A DNA stretch of 64,000 bases, taken from positions 1,984,001 through 2,048,000 of the forward strand of contig NC_037319.1 of assembly GCF_000143535.2 (NCBI RefSeq), in the 5' to 3' direction. Made by a program: the position numbers and the translations under genes. The notes under the pieces are model-generated. The model saw nothing but the letters and a program-made list of their open reading frames with translations, did no database searches and was not told the DNA's origin. Below are positions 12,899 to 24,396 of this stretch, in pieces. Origin of the DNA: Botrytis cinerea B05.10. Lineage: Eukaryota > Ascomycota > Leotiomycetes > Helotiales > Sclerotiniaceae. Each line of letters begins with the position of its first letter. Positions within the stretch are counted from its first letter, which is position 1.

Positions 12899-13574
12899 AT
12901 GTGCTAGTGCATTATTGTATATGATATGAATTATAAATATGGGAGGCTTTTTGAGGCTATATTGAGCAATGGTCTCGTGTCAATCAGTGACTTTAAAAGC
13001 GTCCGCATGCTTGATGAATTTTTGTTGGTCTTATTTCTTCAAAACTGCGATATTTCCTCTGGTTGAATGTAGCTACGTAGATTTCTCCCAATAGCGCCGT
13101 CGTTCTTTATCCTCCTGTTCTAGATTTCCAGTTTCTAGGCCAATTCTTACATACGACAGATATGGCAATGAGCTCAGTGATTGCGCTTTACTCTGACCTG
13201 CTTCAGATGAATCAGAAAGAATAAGTAAGTGGTAAAGTTTCTATTTACCACCTGTGCTCAATAGATTTTCCAGATTCCCTTCCTTGGAGAACGACGGTAT
13301 ACAAATGTAGAAACAAACAAGACGCTGTCGAAATCCCCAAAAACAAAATCTGTTGCAGACATATTAAATCTGGTGTAATGATTAAAATCTTGCAGCAGGA
13401 AAAACTGATCATTATGTAGGAAGAAGAATCATAGATTATTACTTGAATATTATTATAAATTGTACACACCTCTTGTACGCGCTCTCTCCTCTATTCTTGT
13501 CAGCCATCTATAAAAAGATGCAATTACCAAGCCCCTCCTCCATGCTCTTAGCCTATACCTATTTGCCTATTGCT
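12899..13574. other. Spacer between convergent genes
   Basis: No gene seen. It holds the 3' ends of the AhpD-like gene and of erg24. An open frame reading plus through 13443-13817 overlaps the erg24 3' coding exon antisense and is a shadow. Confidence 0.6.
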
Positions 13575-15184
13575 CTAATAGATACCTGGAATGATTCTGT
13601 ATCTAACAATCTCCTTGTATCTCTTCCAGTCCTCGCCATACTTTCTCTCACACTTCTCCTCGTCTCTCATTTCTCTATGCACCAACAGGACTCCAAAGTA
13701 AACCACATAGAAATATGTGATGATCATACCCCAGCCCCTAGCTGCACCTTGCGTGACTTCTGTATGTACTGCTGGTCCACTGTACACGAAAGATCCATCT
13801 GCGAGGGATTGACCTGATGTGGGGGCCACTGAGCTGTGGTTGATTAAATAACCAGCAATACCAGTAGGAAGACAATAAGACCAAGCCATGATCCAATCAC
13901 CAGCATAGTTAATATGACGAGCTACACCCCACCAGCCGGAAATGAGAAGTTTGGAGCCGGATTTTGTCTCGAGGTACTTGAGATGTGCGACACGAGGGTC
14001 TGTTGGGTCAGTTCTGAAGCGGTTCTTTTCGTTATTGGCGCCACGGAAAATATAATATCCTGTAGCTAAAACTGCTAGAACGCCGCTGGTGCCAAATACG
14101 CCGAGGGAAAGTGGGTAGACGGCAAGGTAACGAGCTTGAAGAGAATAAACAAATGGAACCCAGACTAAGTCTCCAAATGATAACATGAGTCCGAAGCCAT
14201 CCGTGGTAATGTCCATGGTAGTGAGGATAGCATTTTCCATCCAGTATGAATCAAGCACGTATAGTGTTTGAAATGCTGTAATCAACGTGATACTGTCGGT
14301 GATATATCCGTAAGTCTTGTATTGGTGAGCGACAAATGCATAATCCATCAGAAGCCATCCCATGAGACCTGGTCGTAGCTCACAGAATTCTTTAATGTCA
14401 ATTTCGCCAAGTAACGGGAGAGTCACTCTTGGATTGAGTTCTCGTCCAATAAACCAATCATATAGCATATTCCCAGAATGACCGCCAGCAGCCAACTCGC
14501 GCAGTTCAGAGTTACCGGGCTTAACACTGAAACTGCGGATGTAGACAAAAGTTGCGAGACCGTAGGAGATGATGATGTTTGCGGTAAGTATTTGTAGGTA
14601 ATTGTCGTAGATGAAAGTCCAGACTGGGAAGTCTGCTCCTTGGGCAATAGTTCCTGCGGCGCATAGAGCAAATGTAAACATTGTAGAAGACCAAGCTGCG
14701 CAATTTGTTAGCAAACGCTATATCGTTCATCCAATTGTACATGTACATACTATTGAATTTGTACTTGAGCTTTCCACCACTTGCGAGTTCGACACCTAAC
14801 TTCTCTTCACCTGGCAAAACTCTGTGTAAAACCATGCTCAGAAAGTAGTAGCCCATTACTTTGAGAAACACATCCCAGCTTAACAAGCCCGCGAGTCCAT
14901 TTGCGGGCCATCCAACCTCTTGTTTAAGATTGTCGATCGTAAGCGTCGAAGGAGAGAGCGAAGAGGGAACTGGACAACCAGAAATGTCATTGCAGAGAAA
15001 GGTCGTGGCGTAGCAAAGAAGGGGTAGTCCGAAAGATATACCGAAAGCTCCCAGTCTGCAAGGCAATCAATCAGTACATATCAATGAGTTTGCGATTGAA
15101 TTGAGCTACTTACGGTCCGCCAAATTCATATCCATGAGGCTCAGCTGCTTTCGAGACTGTACTCGCAGTCTTCTTAGGAGCCAT
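13575..15184 (-). CDS. erg24: Delta(14)-sterol reductase (C-14 sterol reductase)
   Basis: Exons 15184-15114, 15055-14751 and 14695-13575 join in frame to 498 residues; the first intron has donor gtaagt, the second gtatgt. The enzyme reduces the C14-C15 double bond left after lanosterol/eburicol 14-demethylation, using NADPH, in the endoplasmic reticulum during ergosterol synthesis (family knowledge). It is rich in hydrophobic membrane spans from about residue 25 onward. The ERG4/ERG24 family signatures are visible: YDWFIGRELNPR near 204-215 and LLISGWWGVARHINY near 375-389. The C-terminus EDWKRYKEIVRYRIIPGIY is typical of the family. Length is close to the usual 430-500. Delta14-reductase is a known target of morpholine-type fungicides. 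Divergent from the gene at 16596. Confidence 0.95.
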
Positions 15185-16595
15185 GTCGAAGAAGTTGTGC
15201 AGCTTTCAATCAGGATGTGCTGGCAGAGAAGGTTCTGAAATGTGAATTATCGAAGTATTCACAAGTTGTACCGAGTGATGTTTGAGGAGTAAAGCTTTGA
15301 AGATATAGCTTTGCTCCTTCGCCGACTTTATATCGTCATGTAAGAGCCAAAAGAGGCACCGAAAAGTATAAATTATCGTGTCATCCGGATCTGAAGATTC
15401 CGTCCAGAATAATTGATCCTTGTCTCGCGTCGATATTGCATTGATGATCGAAGAGGAGCTGCATTGGGAAAGATGGAGACTGGAGATGGCCCAAGCTTCT
15501 TTCGACGGGGGCAAAATAGGAATCCGAGATGGCGTCACGAGGGGAGGGATGGATAGAGTGAAGGATGGAGTGAAGTCTGAAATGAAAGATGGAGTGAAGG
15601 TTAGAGTGAAGGATGGAGTGAAGTCTGAAATGAAAGACTGAGTCAAGTTTGGAGTGAAGTCTGAAATCAGTACAGTACTAATAATACCTACCTACCCGTT
15701 TCTTGATTTCCTCCAGCATTCAATCATCACAGAAGGGCTTCTATATACACATTACCATGGAACTTTCATACTCTTTCACAAACCCCCTGATGGTAAAGAA
15801 GCGGGATTCACGCATTCACTATATCACTACCTAGGTATATCTCCACTGCAGACATCGCATCTCAGTATGTCAAAGGCTGCCGAGGTAGAGGTGTTTCCGA
15901 AGACTGTTGTCTGCTCAAGGTCACTACTGCATGCCACACGTTTTCTACTGATCATCAACGATACACGAGGATTTTCCGTATGCGTCTATCAATCCTGCTT
16001 CGGGGCCTTTTGCTGGGAATGGAGTGGCATCGTCCAATGGAAGATGGCCCGCCTGCCTACTATGTTTTGCTGATTCTGGAATCTCCATCGAATTGTATGT
16101 GATAGGATAGAACTAGTCCCCATCCACTTCGATTGATGTTGATGCCGTACCCTGCGCGGATTGACTGGGCGTATTTCGAAAACGACCAGAATTTGGATAG
16201 CTTGACTGTCCACGCTGCCTGGTCCCGCTGCTGCCACCATTCAGATCCATATCATAGGCGGATGGCTGGTGAACAGATGGAGCTTGCTTTATGTAAATGT
16301 AAGGAGTGTCATGTGACATGAACATTTAGCGTGTAATTGATCCTTGTTTACTTTTAAGGCTTGACCGAATGTCAACAAACCCCCAGAACTTCTAGCTAGT
16401 GTTTTCGATTTCATCATTCAAATCTTGGAATTCCAACTACATACTGGGTACCTACTCTGTACAGTTCGTTCGCATCATTGATCAGGGTGAATTGGATACT
16501 TCATTCAATCACTTTATTATTTACAACTCATTGTAAATACATTTGTTGGATATACCATCGCTTGACATTCAATCTATCAAGTTGCGCTATCAACC
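15185..16595. promoter_or_regulatory. Divergent spacer between erg24 and the KEN-box gene
   Basis: A 1.4 kb region holding both promoters. It contains a two-copy 48-base tandem repeat (15556-15651) and a minus-strand open frame of low-complexity but protein-like composition at 16113-16325 (discussed as a finding). No other gene is supportable. Confidence 0.5.
15556..15668. repeat. 48-base minisatellite, two copies plus partial third
   Basis: The unit begins gagtgaaggatggagtgaag. Copies start at 15556 and 15604, and a shorter gagtgaagtctgaaat remnant follows near 15652. On the plus strand the repeat stays open and would encode a Lys/Asp/Val-rich repeat peptide, but there is no sign of a gene around it. 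It lies 370-480 bases upstream of the erg24 start. Confidence 0.85.
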
Positions 16596-18776
16596 ATGGC
16601 GTCTCCTCCGCGTCGTCGTTCTTCTCGACTTCGTACTCCTGCTAAAGTATGTATGGCTTTCTTATTATCATTGTAACGAGTATTGGGACTATGTACTTGG
16701 TACTTACCACTCATTTTAGACACTACAAAATACAACTCCCAAACTCACATCTCTTGCCGAAGACGATGAGGGTCCTGCCTATCCTTCCCTCCCGAACCTT
16801 TCGTCCCCAGTTCAAGCGCCCCAAACACCAGCTACTTCCGGCCGCGTTGTCCCACCTCGAGAGGAAATGCATCCATCCATGACACATAAATCTACCACAC
16901 AAAAACCCGACTCAGGACTCCGGCATGGCTTTGTTGATATCAATGCCAAGGGTGACGACCAACCCTCTGGTGTTCAACAAAAAACCCCCTCAAAAATTGG
17001 TATCAGCTCCCCAACTTTCGATTTTAGATTCGCTCGTCCTGCACCTGTTCTTGGCCCTGAAGCTCAACGTATGATGGATGAACTGCGTGAAGAGGCCCTT
17101 CGCATCAAAGCTAAACTTGCTGCGGAGCGAGAGATAGAACAAAGAAACAATCCAGAGGGTAGCCAAATGGGAAGTCGAAGAATTGCGCAGGCGAAGGGCA
17201 AGGTTAGTAGATACAGTGATGTTCACATGGCAGAGTAAGTTTTGTTTGAAAGCTTTAAAATCTTTGAAGCCCATTCAATCTATAAAAGCAATTGAATATT
17301 GAAAGAGTCATAACCCTAACTTCATGCAGGTTCAAAAAGATGGACAGTATCGCCAATCATCCATCTTCTTTCCGAGCTCAGCCAGGCAGAGTTACTCCTA
17401 CTGCAAAAGCTCTTAAGCGCACACAATCGAAGGCTAAGCTCAGTGACAGAGATGCCACTCTTAGCGAAGATTCTTCCCAGGATGCCGAGAGTGAAAGACT
17501 TGAAAATACTGCACCTGCCAAGCGGGCTCGTCAGCGTATGACGGATGATACTTCCACCCAGCGACCAATATCTCGTGGCAAGACTGAAACCATGGAAATG
17601 CCTTCTACTCCCCGTCACAAGATCTCCAGCATTCCTGCACATTTGACAACACCCACACAATCATCTTTGGCTCGTGCCCAAAGTGTTAAACATCCTTCAA
17701 CTCAAATACCTAGCTTGTCAAGATCGCCATCAAAACCAAATTTGCAAAGCACCCCCCGCGGTATGTTAAAGTCTGCTACAATGAACAGTATTGCTGGATC
17801 AATGACTGCACCAAGTAAATCCATGCTCCGAACCCCAAGCAGATTCGACCGTATGAAGTCTATCTTGAAGCATACAAGCTCCAGCTTCAGCTCAAAAAAA
17901 GCAGAAAAGGAGCCAGTTATTCCTTCAATTGCTAGGAGTCCAAGCAAGTTGAATCTTGCGAGAGACCTACCCTCTGTTCCCACAACACCTATTGGTGTCA
18001 GCCGTTCTAAGAGTTTGAAGCATGTTGGATTCACGCCAGAGACGAAAAAGCACAGTGAAGCCAAGCACAACGAAACTATTGTTCCACAATCTCCATCTCC
18101 AGTAAAGTCCGGCATTCCTCGCTCAACATCAAAGCCCAATATGAAAATTACTTCCTCGCTTGCTCCCCGCAGACCTGTATCCCAACAAGGACCCACTGAG
18201 GGACAGACAAAAAATACTGAAACGTCTGAAACTAACGCAGTAGAGTACCCTTCCCTCGCTGGAGTTAGACCTCTTCCAGAACCACCTCGTCAAGCTCCTC
18301 CTCCACACCTTCCTCCTTCAGTTCCCGGCACCTTTACTTTTCGCAGTGATCATACTATCAGCTTCGGTGCTTCTCCAAAGGGATTTGGTCCATCTCCTAA
18401 TCAAGCTACTGTCCGCCAAGTTCGTCGAAGTATATTTCCTGATGCTATGCCTGGTAGTTTCCCTGATGGCAACAAAGAGAACACCAACCCTCCTGTTCGT
18501 GAATCGAGCAAAAAATCAACTAACTTTTCAGCTATGCCAACTGTTCCCCATGGAATGTCAAACAAGAAGCGTAGGAGAGTCGAGTCCGATGGCGAAGAGG
18601 AAACACGATCACCAAAGAAGCAAAAGGCTCCAGAGGGCGCTATGCTTATGGCTCCAAGACTTCAATCTGGAAAGAACGTTATTGCCCCTTCAAACGCCAC
18701 CCCAAGCCCTGCCAAAAAGAGAGGTTTGACTATGAGTCGACTCAACATGCTTGCACGCCCAAAGAGCCGAAAGTGA
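16596..18776 (+). CDS. Disordered, Ser/Pro/Lys-rich protein with KEN box; function unknown
   Basis: Exons 16596-16646, 16720-17234 and 17330-18776 join in frame to 670 residues; the start MASPPRRRSSRLRTPAK is basic. No folded domain is obvious apart from a probable helix or coiled coil (GPEAQRMMDELREEALRIK and the following residues, about 115-145). A basic phospho-type motif occurs three times: SRSPSKPNL (319-327), RSPSKLNL (391-398) and RSTSKPNM (453-460). A KEN tripeptide at 571-573 sits in a polar stretch, as expected for a degradation signal of the anaphase-promoting complex. Basic clusters such as NKKRRRVES and the AKKRGLTMSRLN tail could be nuclear localisation signals. Together these suggest a cell-cycle-regulated nuclear or microtubule-linked protein; that is inference and I do not recognise a named homologue. 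Confidence 0.85.
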
Positions 18777-19476
18777 TTGATTTGACAATTTCTAGTCGAT
18801 GATGGTCGTCTATTATCGATTGGAGAATCTTAATTAATGGCAATTGCCCATTCATTCTTGTTTATACATTCATACGACTCGTGTATGTTCAGAATTTGTT
18901 TCTAATAGGATTGGAGTACATGGTTGGCGTCAACCTGAAAAAATCGCATATTCATGCATCTCAAATTTGGGGGGGTGTTTCATAGTGACTGGATTTGCCT
19001 GGATTACTACATTAAGAGCTGTTATTAGGTTATTCTTTTTCGATAACGGAGTTGCAAGAGATCATGATTCATGTTTGTGTAGTTAAGTCAAAACTCCAGG
19101 TTGCTCTTTCTTAATTAATGATAAATGAATAAAAAGCTACTTATTTACAATTTTCCCCTCGTACCTGCCTATTGAAAAAAAGGTAACATGATTATCCGAC
19201 GTTGAATTTTGAGTCCTTCTCCTGTCCTCTCTTCAAAAATTATCAAACATACCTAGCATAGGGGCCGCATCAATCAGTAGTAACTGAGACACCATGCTGG
19301 CGCCTTTTTACATTCGTTTACACTTTTTTATTCTTTGAATTATAATTACACACTCTCTTTTTATCGTCCATATTATTCGTTCATTCGACTATCCGCTATA
19401 TGTAATACTACCCAGATTAGAATATCAGGAACACCGCTCTCGGGCTTGAATTCACAATCCTCTTGAACGCACAAAC
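18777..19476. other. Spacer: KEN-box gene 3' end and LIM gene promoter
   Basis: About 700 AT-rich bases in a head-to-tail arrangement. No coding exon seen. The last 100 bases before 19477 are probably the 5' leader of the LIM gene. Confidence 0.5.
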
Positions 19477-22400
19477 ATGACCGATCGTCAAGGACCCCCT
19501 CGTCAACCTACTTCAACATTCATTGAACTCCGTCCTCGTATTCGCCATACGATCTCCGTTCCACCCCTCTCACTAGCAAGTACTGTGTCGGATTCCTCGA
19601 AAGCGATTGGTGCCCCAATTGTCAAACCAATAGATACTCCTCTCAGTCCGCATTATGCTCAGACTTCTCATCCCAAAACTCACCCAACACCACCTCGACC
19701 GGCAACTCCCGCTCAGCTAACCCCAACTGTAACCGCTCTCAGTACGATACAAAAGTCCTCGGATCCCTTGTTCATCTGTACAATATGCTGGTCTCCTCAA
19801 TATTCACCTTCCACGCCACGGGTCTTGGGGCGATCATCTAGAATCGTTTGTCATCAATGTTGGAGAGCGGTATTGGATTTAAGTATATGTTGGGTTTGTG
19901 GGGAATGTATTGTAAGAGGTGACGAGGTAGTTAGTTTGGGATGGTGTTTTTGGCATCGAGGATGTTTTGGGTGTTTGCTTTGTGGGGTTAGGTTAGGAGA
20001 AAGAGTTTTGAGGGAGTGTGAAAGTGAGTGTGAAAATAGTGAATATGGATGTGGAGACCGAAGGAAAGGAACGGAGTTGGATAAAATTCCGCTTTGTGAG
20101 TGGTGTGAGATGGAGACAAAGATTAAGGGGTATGGGGAAAAGAAGGTGCTGGAGAAAGGATTGGAAAATGTGACGAAATCTGATGGTGGGCTGACGAGAT
20201 GTAGATTGGAGAAATTGGATGAGGATAAGGGGTTGGGAGGGAATTCGAACTTGAACTTGAATGGAAATAAGGATGTGGTGGTCGGATTAGACGGGGAAGA
20301 AAGGGGGGAAATGGAAGATACGGGACCATCTCCGCCTTCGTCATCTTCTCGTGTTTCACCGACGAATATGACGAAGAAATCATCGAAATCGTCTAAGATG
20401 AACGAAATGAAGATCAGAAAAATCATACGAGATTCTTCTACTCCTCAGGTATGCATCCTAGTCCAATCCAGTCTAGCCATGAGCATCTATATTAAAACTA
20501 TTTCAAAGGAAGAAGTTGCACTCCTAAGTGACGCCGCCAAAATGGGCGTATCCGAGGACGGAAACCCAGACGACTCTGCCCATTCCCATAGCGATACAGA
20601 ACCCGCTCATTTCGGCCAAACCGACCCCTCTACTTCATCGTCATCAATTTCCTCTCCCCCATCCGACATCTACGTCTCCATCTGCGATCCTGCCGGTCGA
20701 GCATTCGTGCCAGGTAAAATTAAACCGCTTCCAAAATGGATGTCGTTGCTCCCTAACAACGTACATCGCGAACGGGAAGGCGCAGAAGGCGATGCTTGTC
20801 AGAAGAAATCGCAAGCAGCGGTTTCGAGAGCGAAGCTTCCAGAAGCATATGCAGATGGGGCTTCATCTAGTCATTCGGAGGATTGTCCTGGGGATCATGA
20901 TCCTTTTACATCGTGTCCAAAGCAGGAGAGCGTAACGGAGGTTTCTCCTCGTGAACACTCGGAGCAGGTGACGCCTAAAGGTATGTTATTATTGTTCCTT
21001 TACCCTTCACATATTCCTATGTATTAGAAAGTTCAATCTTGAAATATCTGACACTCCCAGACCGACTCTCAATCAGAGAATGCGTCGGTTCCACCTCTGA
21101 AAGCACATCAAATAGTACCCGACGTCCATCGGCATCAACCCTTTCGTCCCTCGCCCTTCCCAGCCCTGAGCAACAGTCACCTAAAACCACTCGTCCCCGA
21201 TCCGTCTCCATCGAAGAAAAGCTTCCCCGCCCACATCAACATCCCGCATCTGCCTATCGTCGTGCAAATCGCTCCAGCACTATTGAGTCCGCGTGTATCA
21301 AACCCAACGGTCTAGTCCAACCCATTCAATACCCCGAACACATACCGCGGGACGTTTCGGAAAGACCACTAACCCCCTATCCCAAAAACGACAGTCCGGA
21401 TCCTTTCCAAACCCAGCTCATTCCATCCTCCTCATCCCCCTTTCCCTCCCATCCCAATTCAAACCCCACCCTCCTGCACTCCCCCCTCTCAAACTTTATC
21501 ACACCCCGAAAAGGCTCTTGTTGTGAACTCAGCACCTCTCTCGAAAGCGCGTCGGTAGGAGAAATAAAAAAACGAGAACGTAGAGAATCGGGTTTCGATT
21601 CCATGTTTGAGAGTTTTCCACGCCCGGAAATCGGGAAGAACAATAGCAATTATGCGTCAAGTCTATGTCGCAGTCCGAAATTGGGATTTTTGGAAAAGGG
21701 GAATGAGTATTTGGAGTATGTGTCGGGGGTGATTTTGCCTGGGGGAGGGAAGGAGGGGGATGTGGGGAAAGAGGGGATTGTGGAGAAGATTCGCAGACAG
21801 AGGGTTGGGACTGTGAGGTATGCTTTTTTTTTCTTTTCTCCTCGGAAGAAAAGTTCCTCTTTGGGGTTTCAGAGTTGGGCGATTGTAATTTGGGGGGAGT
21901 TATATTCGAGACGAGAATATTCATAACAAAGTCATTGAAATCCGTACATACATACTAACGCATCCTCCCCGACAGTCTCGGCCAAGTAGCACAAAATGTC
22001 AAGGAAGAAAAAGAAAGAAAGCGCGCAGAAACGAACATCCAAACGGAATGGAATTGGCTGGACAATGAATCTTCTAAAAATCACATTGCAAATGCAATTG
22101 TGGAACAAGAAGCGAATGCGCACGTGGGGAGTAGTAGAAGTGGCGCGAGACGGAATAGAGGGGTTAGTGATGATGAGGTGGGAAGGTTGTCAAGGGATGG
22201 GAGTAGGATGAGTGGGAGGAGGCGGAGGGGCACGAGTGGGGAGGAGAGGGGGCAGGGGAGTAGGATGGGGAGTAGAGTGGGGAGTAGGAAGGAGAGGGAG
22301 AGGGAAAGGGAGAAGATAGAGAGGGACAAATTGGAAAAAGTAGATAAAGGGAAAGGGAAAGAGGAGCTGGCAGAAGAGGGAGAGAACGGTACACGGGTTG

Positions 22401-22477
22401 AGGTTGGTGTTGTTGGGGCTGATGAGAGGAGGGAGCAATTGAAGAAGGAATTGAAGGGGTTGTTTGGTGCGGAGTGA
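19477..22477 (+). CDS. LIM-domain protein with long disordered tail
   Basis: Likely exons 19477-20448, 20509-20980, 21061-21817 and 21976-22477, giving 900 residues. The first intron (20449-20508) is exactly 60 nt without a stop, so retention would give 920. For the second intron an acceptor at 21027 is a frame-compatible alternative, but 21060 has the better branch site (ctgac). A Cys pair module (C101, C104, C125, C128) precedes a LIM-type zinc site: C138, C141, H160, C163, C166, C169, C207, C210. LIM domains bind proteins, often at the actin cytoskeleton or in transcription complexes. The remainder is Ser/Pro-rich, then Glu/Lys/Arg-rich with SRMGSR-like repeats and a charged coiled-coil-like C-terminus. 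The second zinc half is interrupted by an insertion of about 35 residues. Role unknown. Confidence 0.85.
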
Positions 22478-22822
22478 TGTCTCGCAAGAAGGAGAATGAA
22501 ACCGTGTGACATGGAGATTGAGATTGAGCGAGAAATAAATTGTTATGGATGGCTATAGCTATGGATATGGATATGGAAAGACTGTGGACAATGCTACGAG
22601 TAGGAAATTCAATGATGACCTGAGGAGACCTAGACAAGACAGACCAAAATAATACATATTGCGATTGATATCTTAATCTTTTTGACCGCTAAATACTTTT
22701 CAACTCCATAAGCAACATCGTTTGTTTTCTTATACGATTGCGACTATGACCCATTGTATAATGACAGATTCTGTAACACCAGGTACACTTTACGACTCTG
22801 GCAAATTCCCTTTTTGATACAT
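22478..22822. other. Short convergent spacer
   Basis: 345 bases between the LIM gene and leu2 3' ends. Nothing beyond presumed terminator sequence, with a tggatat/ggctat near-repeat around 22545-22575. Confidence 0.5.
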
Positions 22823-24214
22823 TTAAAGCTCCTTCAAGACCTTCTTTAATTCCTCAACAACTGCATCACCAACCTCAACAGTCTTATTCGAACCACCGAT
22901 GTCGGCGGTTCTGATTCCCTTTTCGATGGTTCTGCGGACAGCTTCTTCGACGGCTTTAGCTTCGACTGGGAGGTTGAGAGAGTATTTGAGCATCATGGCG
23001 ACGGAGAGGATGGTACCGACGGGGTTTACGATGCCTTTGCCACTGATGTCTGGGGCGGAGCCTAGAGGGAATTGTTAGATCTGAAATGTGTAAAAAATGA
23101 TGGAAAGGAGACAACATGGTGAGTAGCAATGAGGATAGAAACATACCGTGAATTGGCTCGTAGATACCATTACATCTGCTCTTTCCATCAGGGACACCAC
23201 TCAAACTTGCACTTGGCAAGAGTCCAATACTGCCAGGAATAACGCTGGCCTCATCACTGATAATATCTCCGAACAAATTGCTTGTTACTACGATACCGTT
23301 CAACTTTCTTGGGTCTTTTACCATCAACATGGCTGCACTATCAATTAAGTGATGTCCGATCTTCAATTGTGGAAACTCCGCAGCCATGACGTCGGTGACA
23401 GTTTTGCGCCATAACCTTGATGTTGCGAGAACGTTTGCCTTATCCAAACTCCAAACTGGAGCTGGGGGATCTTGCGCAAGGGCAAGGTTTGCTGCTAATC
23501 TTGTCACACGCTCGATTTCCTCTCTGGTATATGGTTCTGTGTCCCAAGCCTTTCCGTCTCCCTCATCTTCCTTTCTCTCTCCGAAGTAAATGCCTCCGGT
23601 CAATTCTCGCACAATGCAGAAATCGACGCCTTCGCAGACCTTTTCTTTCAATGGGGAGATCTCGGTCAAGGTAGGTGATGCGAAATTACAAGGGCGGAGG
23701 TTTCCATATGTGCCCATTTGTTTGCGGAGAGCAAGGATTCCTTGCTCGGGGCGTACTTTTCCAGTTCCCCATTTTGGACCACCGATTGCGCCGAGAAGAA
23801 CGGCATCGGCGTTTTTGGCAGCTTCGAGAGCTTCGGCTGTGAGAGGCTCACCGTGGGCATCAATTGAGCACTGTAATGGGGACGAGTCGTAAGTAAGGGA
23901 TTTGGAAGCCAAGGTGCTTGTGAGTGGGGACTTACACCACCCAAGAGATGTTCTTGGAAATTGAACTTTCCAACTGATGGTCTATCGCTTTCTACCACTT
24001 TTAGAACCTTGATAGCTTCCGCTACAACCTAAGTAGAAGAGTTTATTAGTATATTTCCTTCGCCAGTTGTTCGATTTGCAGCTTTCAATGGCTATGCAAT
24101 CCAATTTCCAACCCCGTATTCTCTCCACAGACAGGAATTAGAGCAACAAGTAACCAAACATACCTCGGGACCGCAGTGATCACCACCGAAAACTACAATA
24201 TTATGAGTTGCCAT
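22823..24214 (-). CDS. leu2: 3-isopropylmalate dehydrogenase
   Basis: Exons 24214-24164, 24028-23936, 23870-23147 and 23061-22823 join in frame to 368 residues, the usual length. The enzyme oxidatively decarboxylates 3-isopropylmalate to 2-oxoisocaproate with NAD+, the third step of leucine synthesis (family knowledge). Diagnostic segments: [18 protein letters not shown] at the N-terminus, [39 protein letters not shown] and, restored across the last intron, YEPIHG joined to SAPDISGKG. No mitochondrial presequence is seen, consistent with a cytosolic fungal enzyme. Upstream there are two CCG-N4-CGG sites. Convergent with the LIM gene. Confidence 0.97.
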
Positions 24215-24361
24215 CTTTGCAGTAAGAATTTCTTTATTCAACAATTATAAGGACAATGGATATCTAGAGAAAAAGAAGAAGGATTGAATTGTGTTGTTTG
24301 GGGACGAGAAAATGTTTGGGGAACAAGAATGACTTTATTGATAGCCCCGCCCCCACTAAGT

Positions 24362-24371
24362 CCGATTTCGG
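24362..24371. promoter_or_regulatory. Leu3-type site CCG-N4-CGG (proximal)
   Basis: Reads CCGATTTCGG, matching the CCG-N4-CGG core recognised by Leu3-family zinc-cluster activators. It is about 150 bases upstream of the leu2 start codon. Match seen in sequence; binding is inferred. Confidence 0.6.
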
Positions 24372-24386
24372 AATGAAGCTTTGCGC

Positions 24387-24396
24387 CCGAACTCGG
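24387..24396. promoter_or_regulatory. Leu3-type site CCG-N4-CGG (distal)
   Basis: Reads CCGAACTCGG, a second CCG-N4-CGG element 25 bases from the first (start to start) and about 175 bases upstream of leu2. Two such sites in this small interval, in front of this gene, are unlikely to be chance. Confidence 0.6.

Noticed and set aside
22081..22637. Minus-strand frames of 143-157 codons rich in Ser, Pro, Leu
   Set aside because: Antisense shadows of the purine-rich last exon of the LIM gene.
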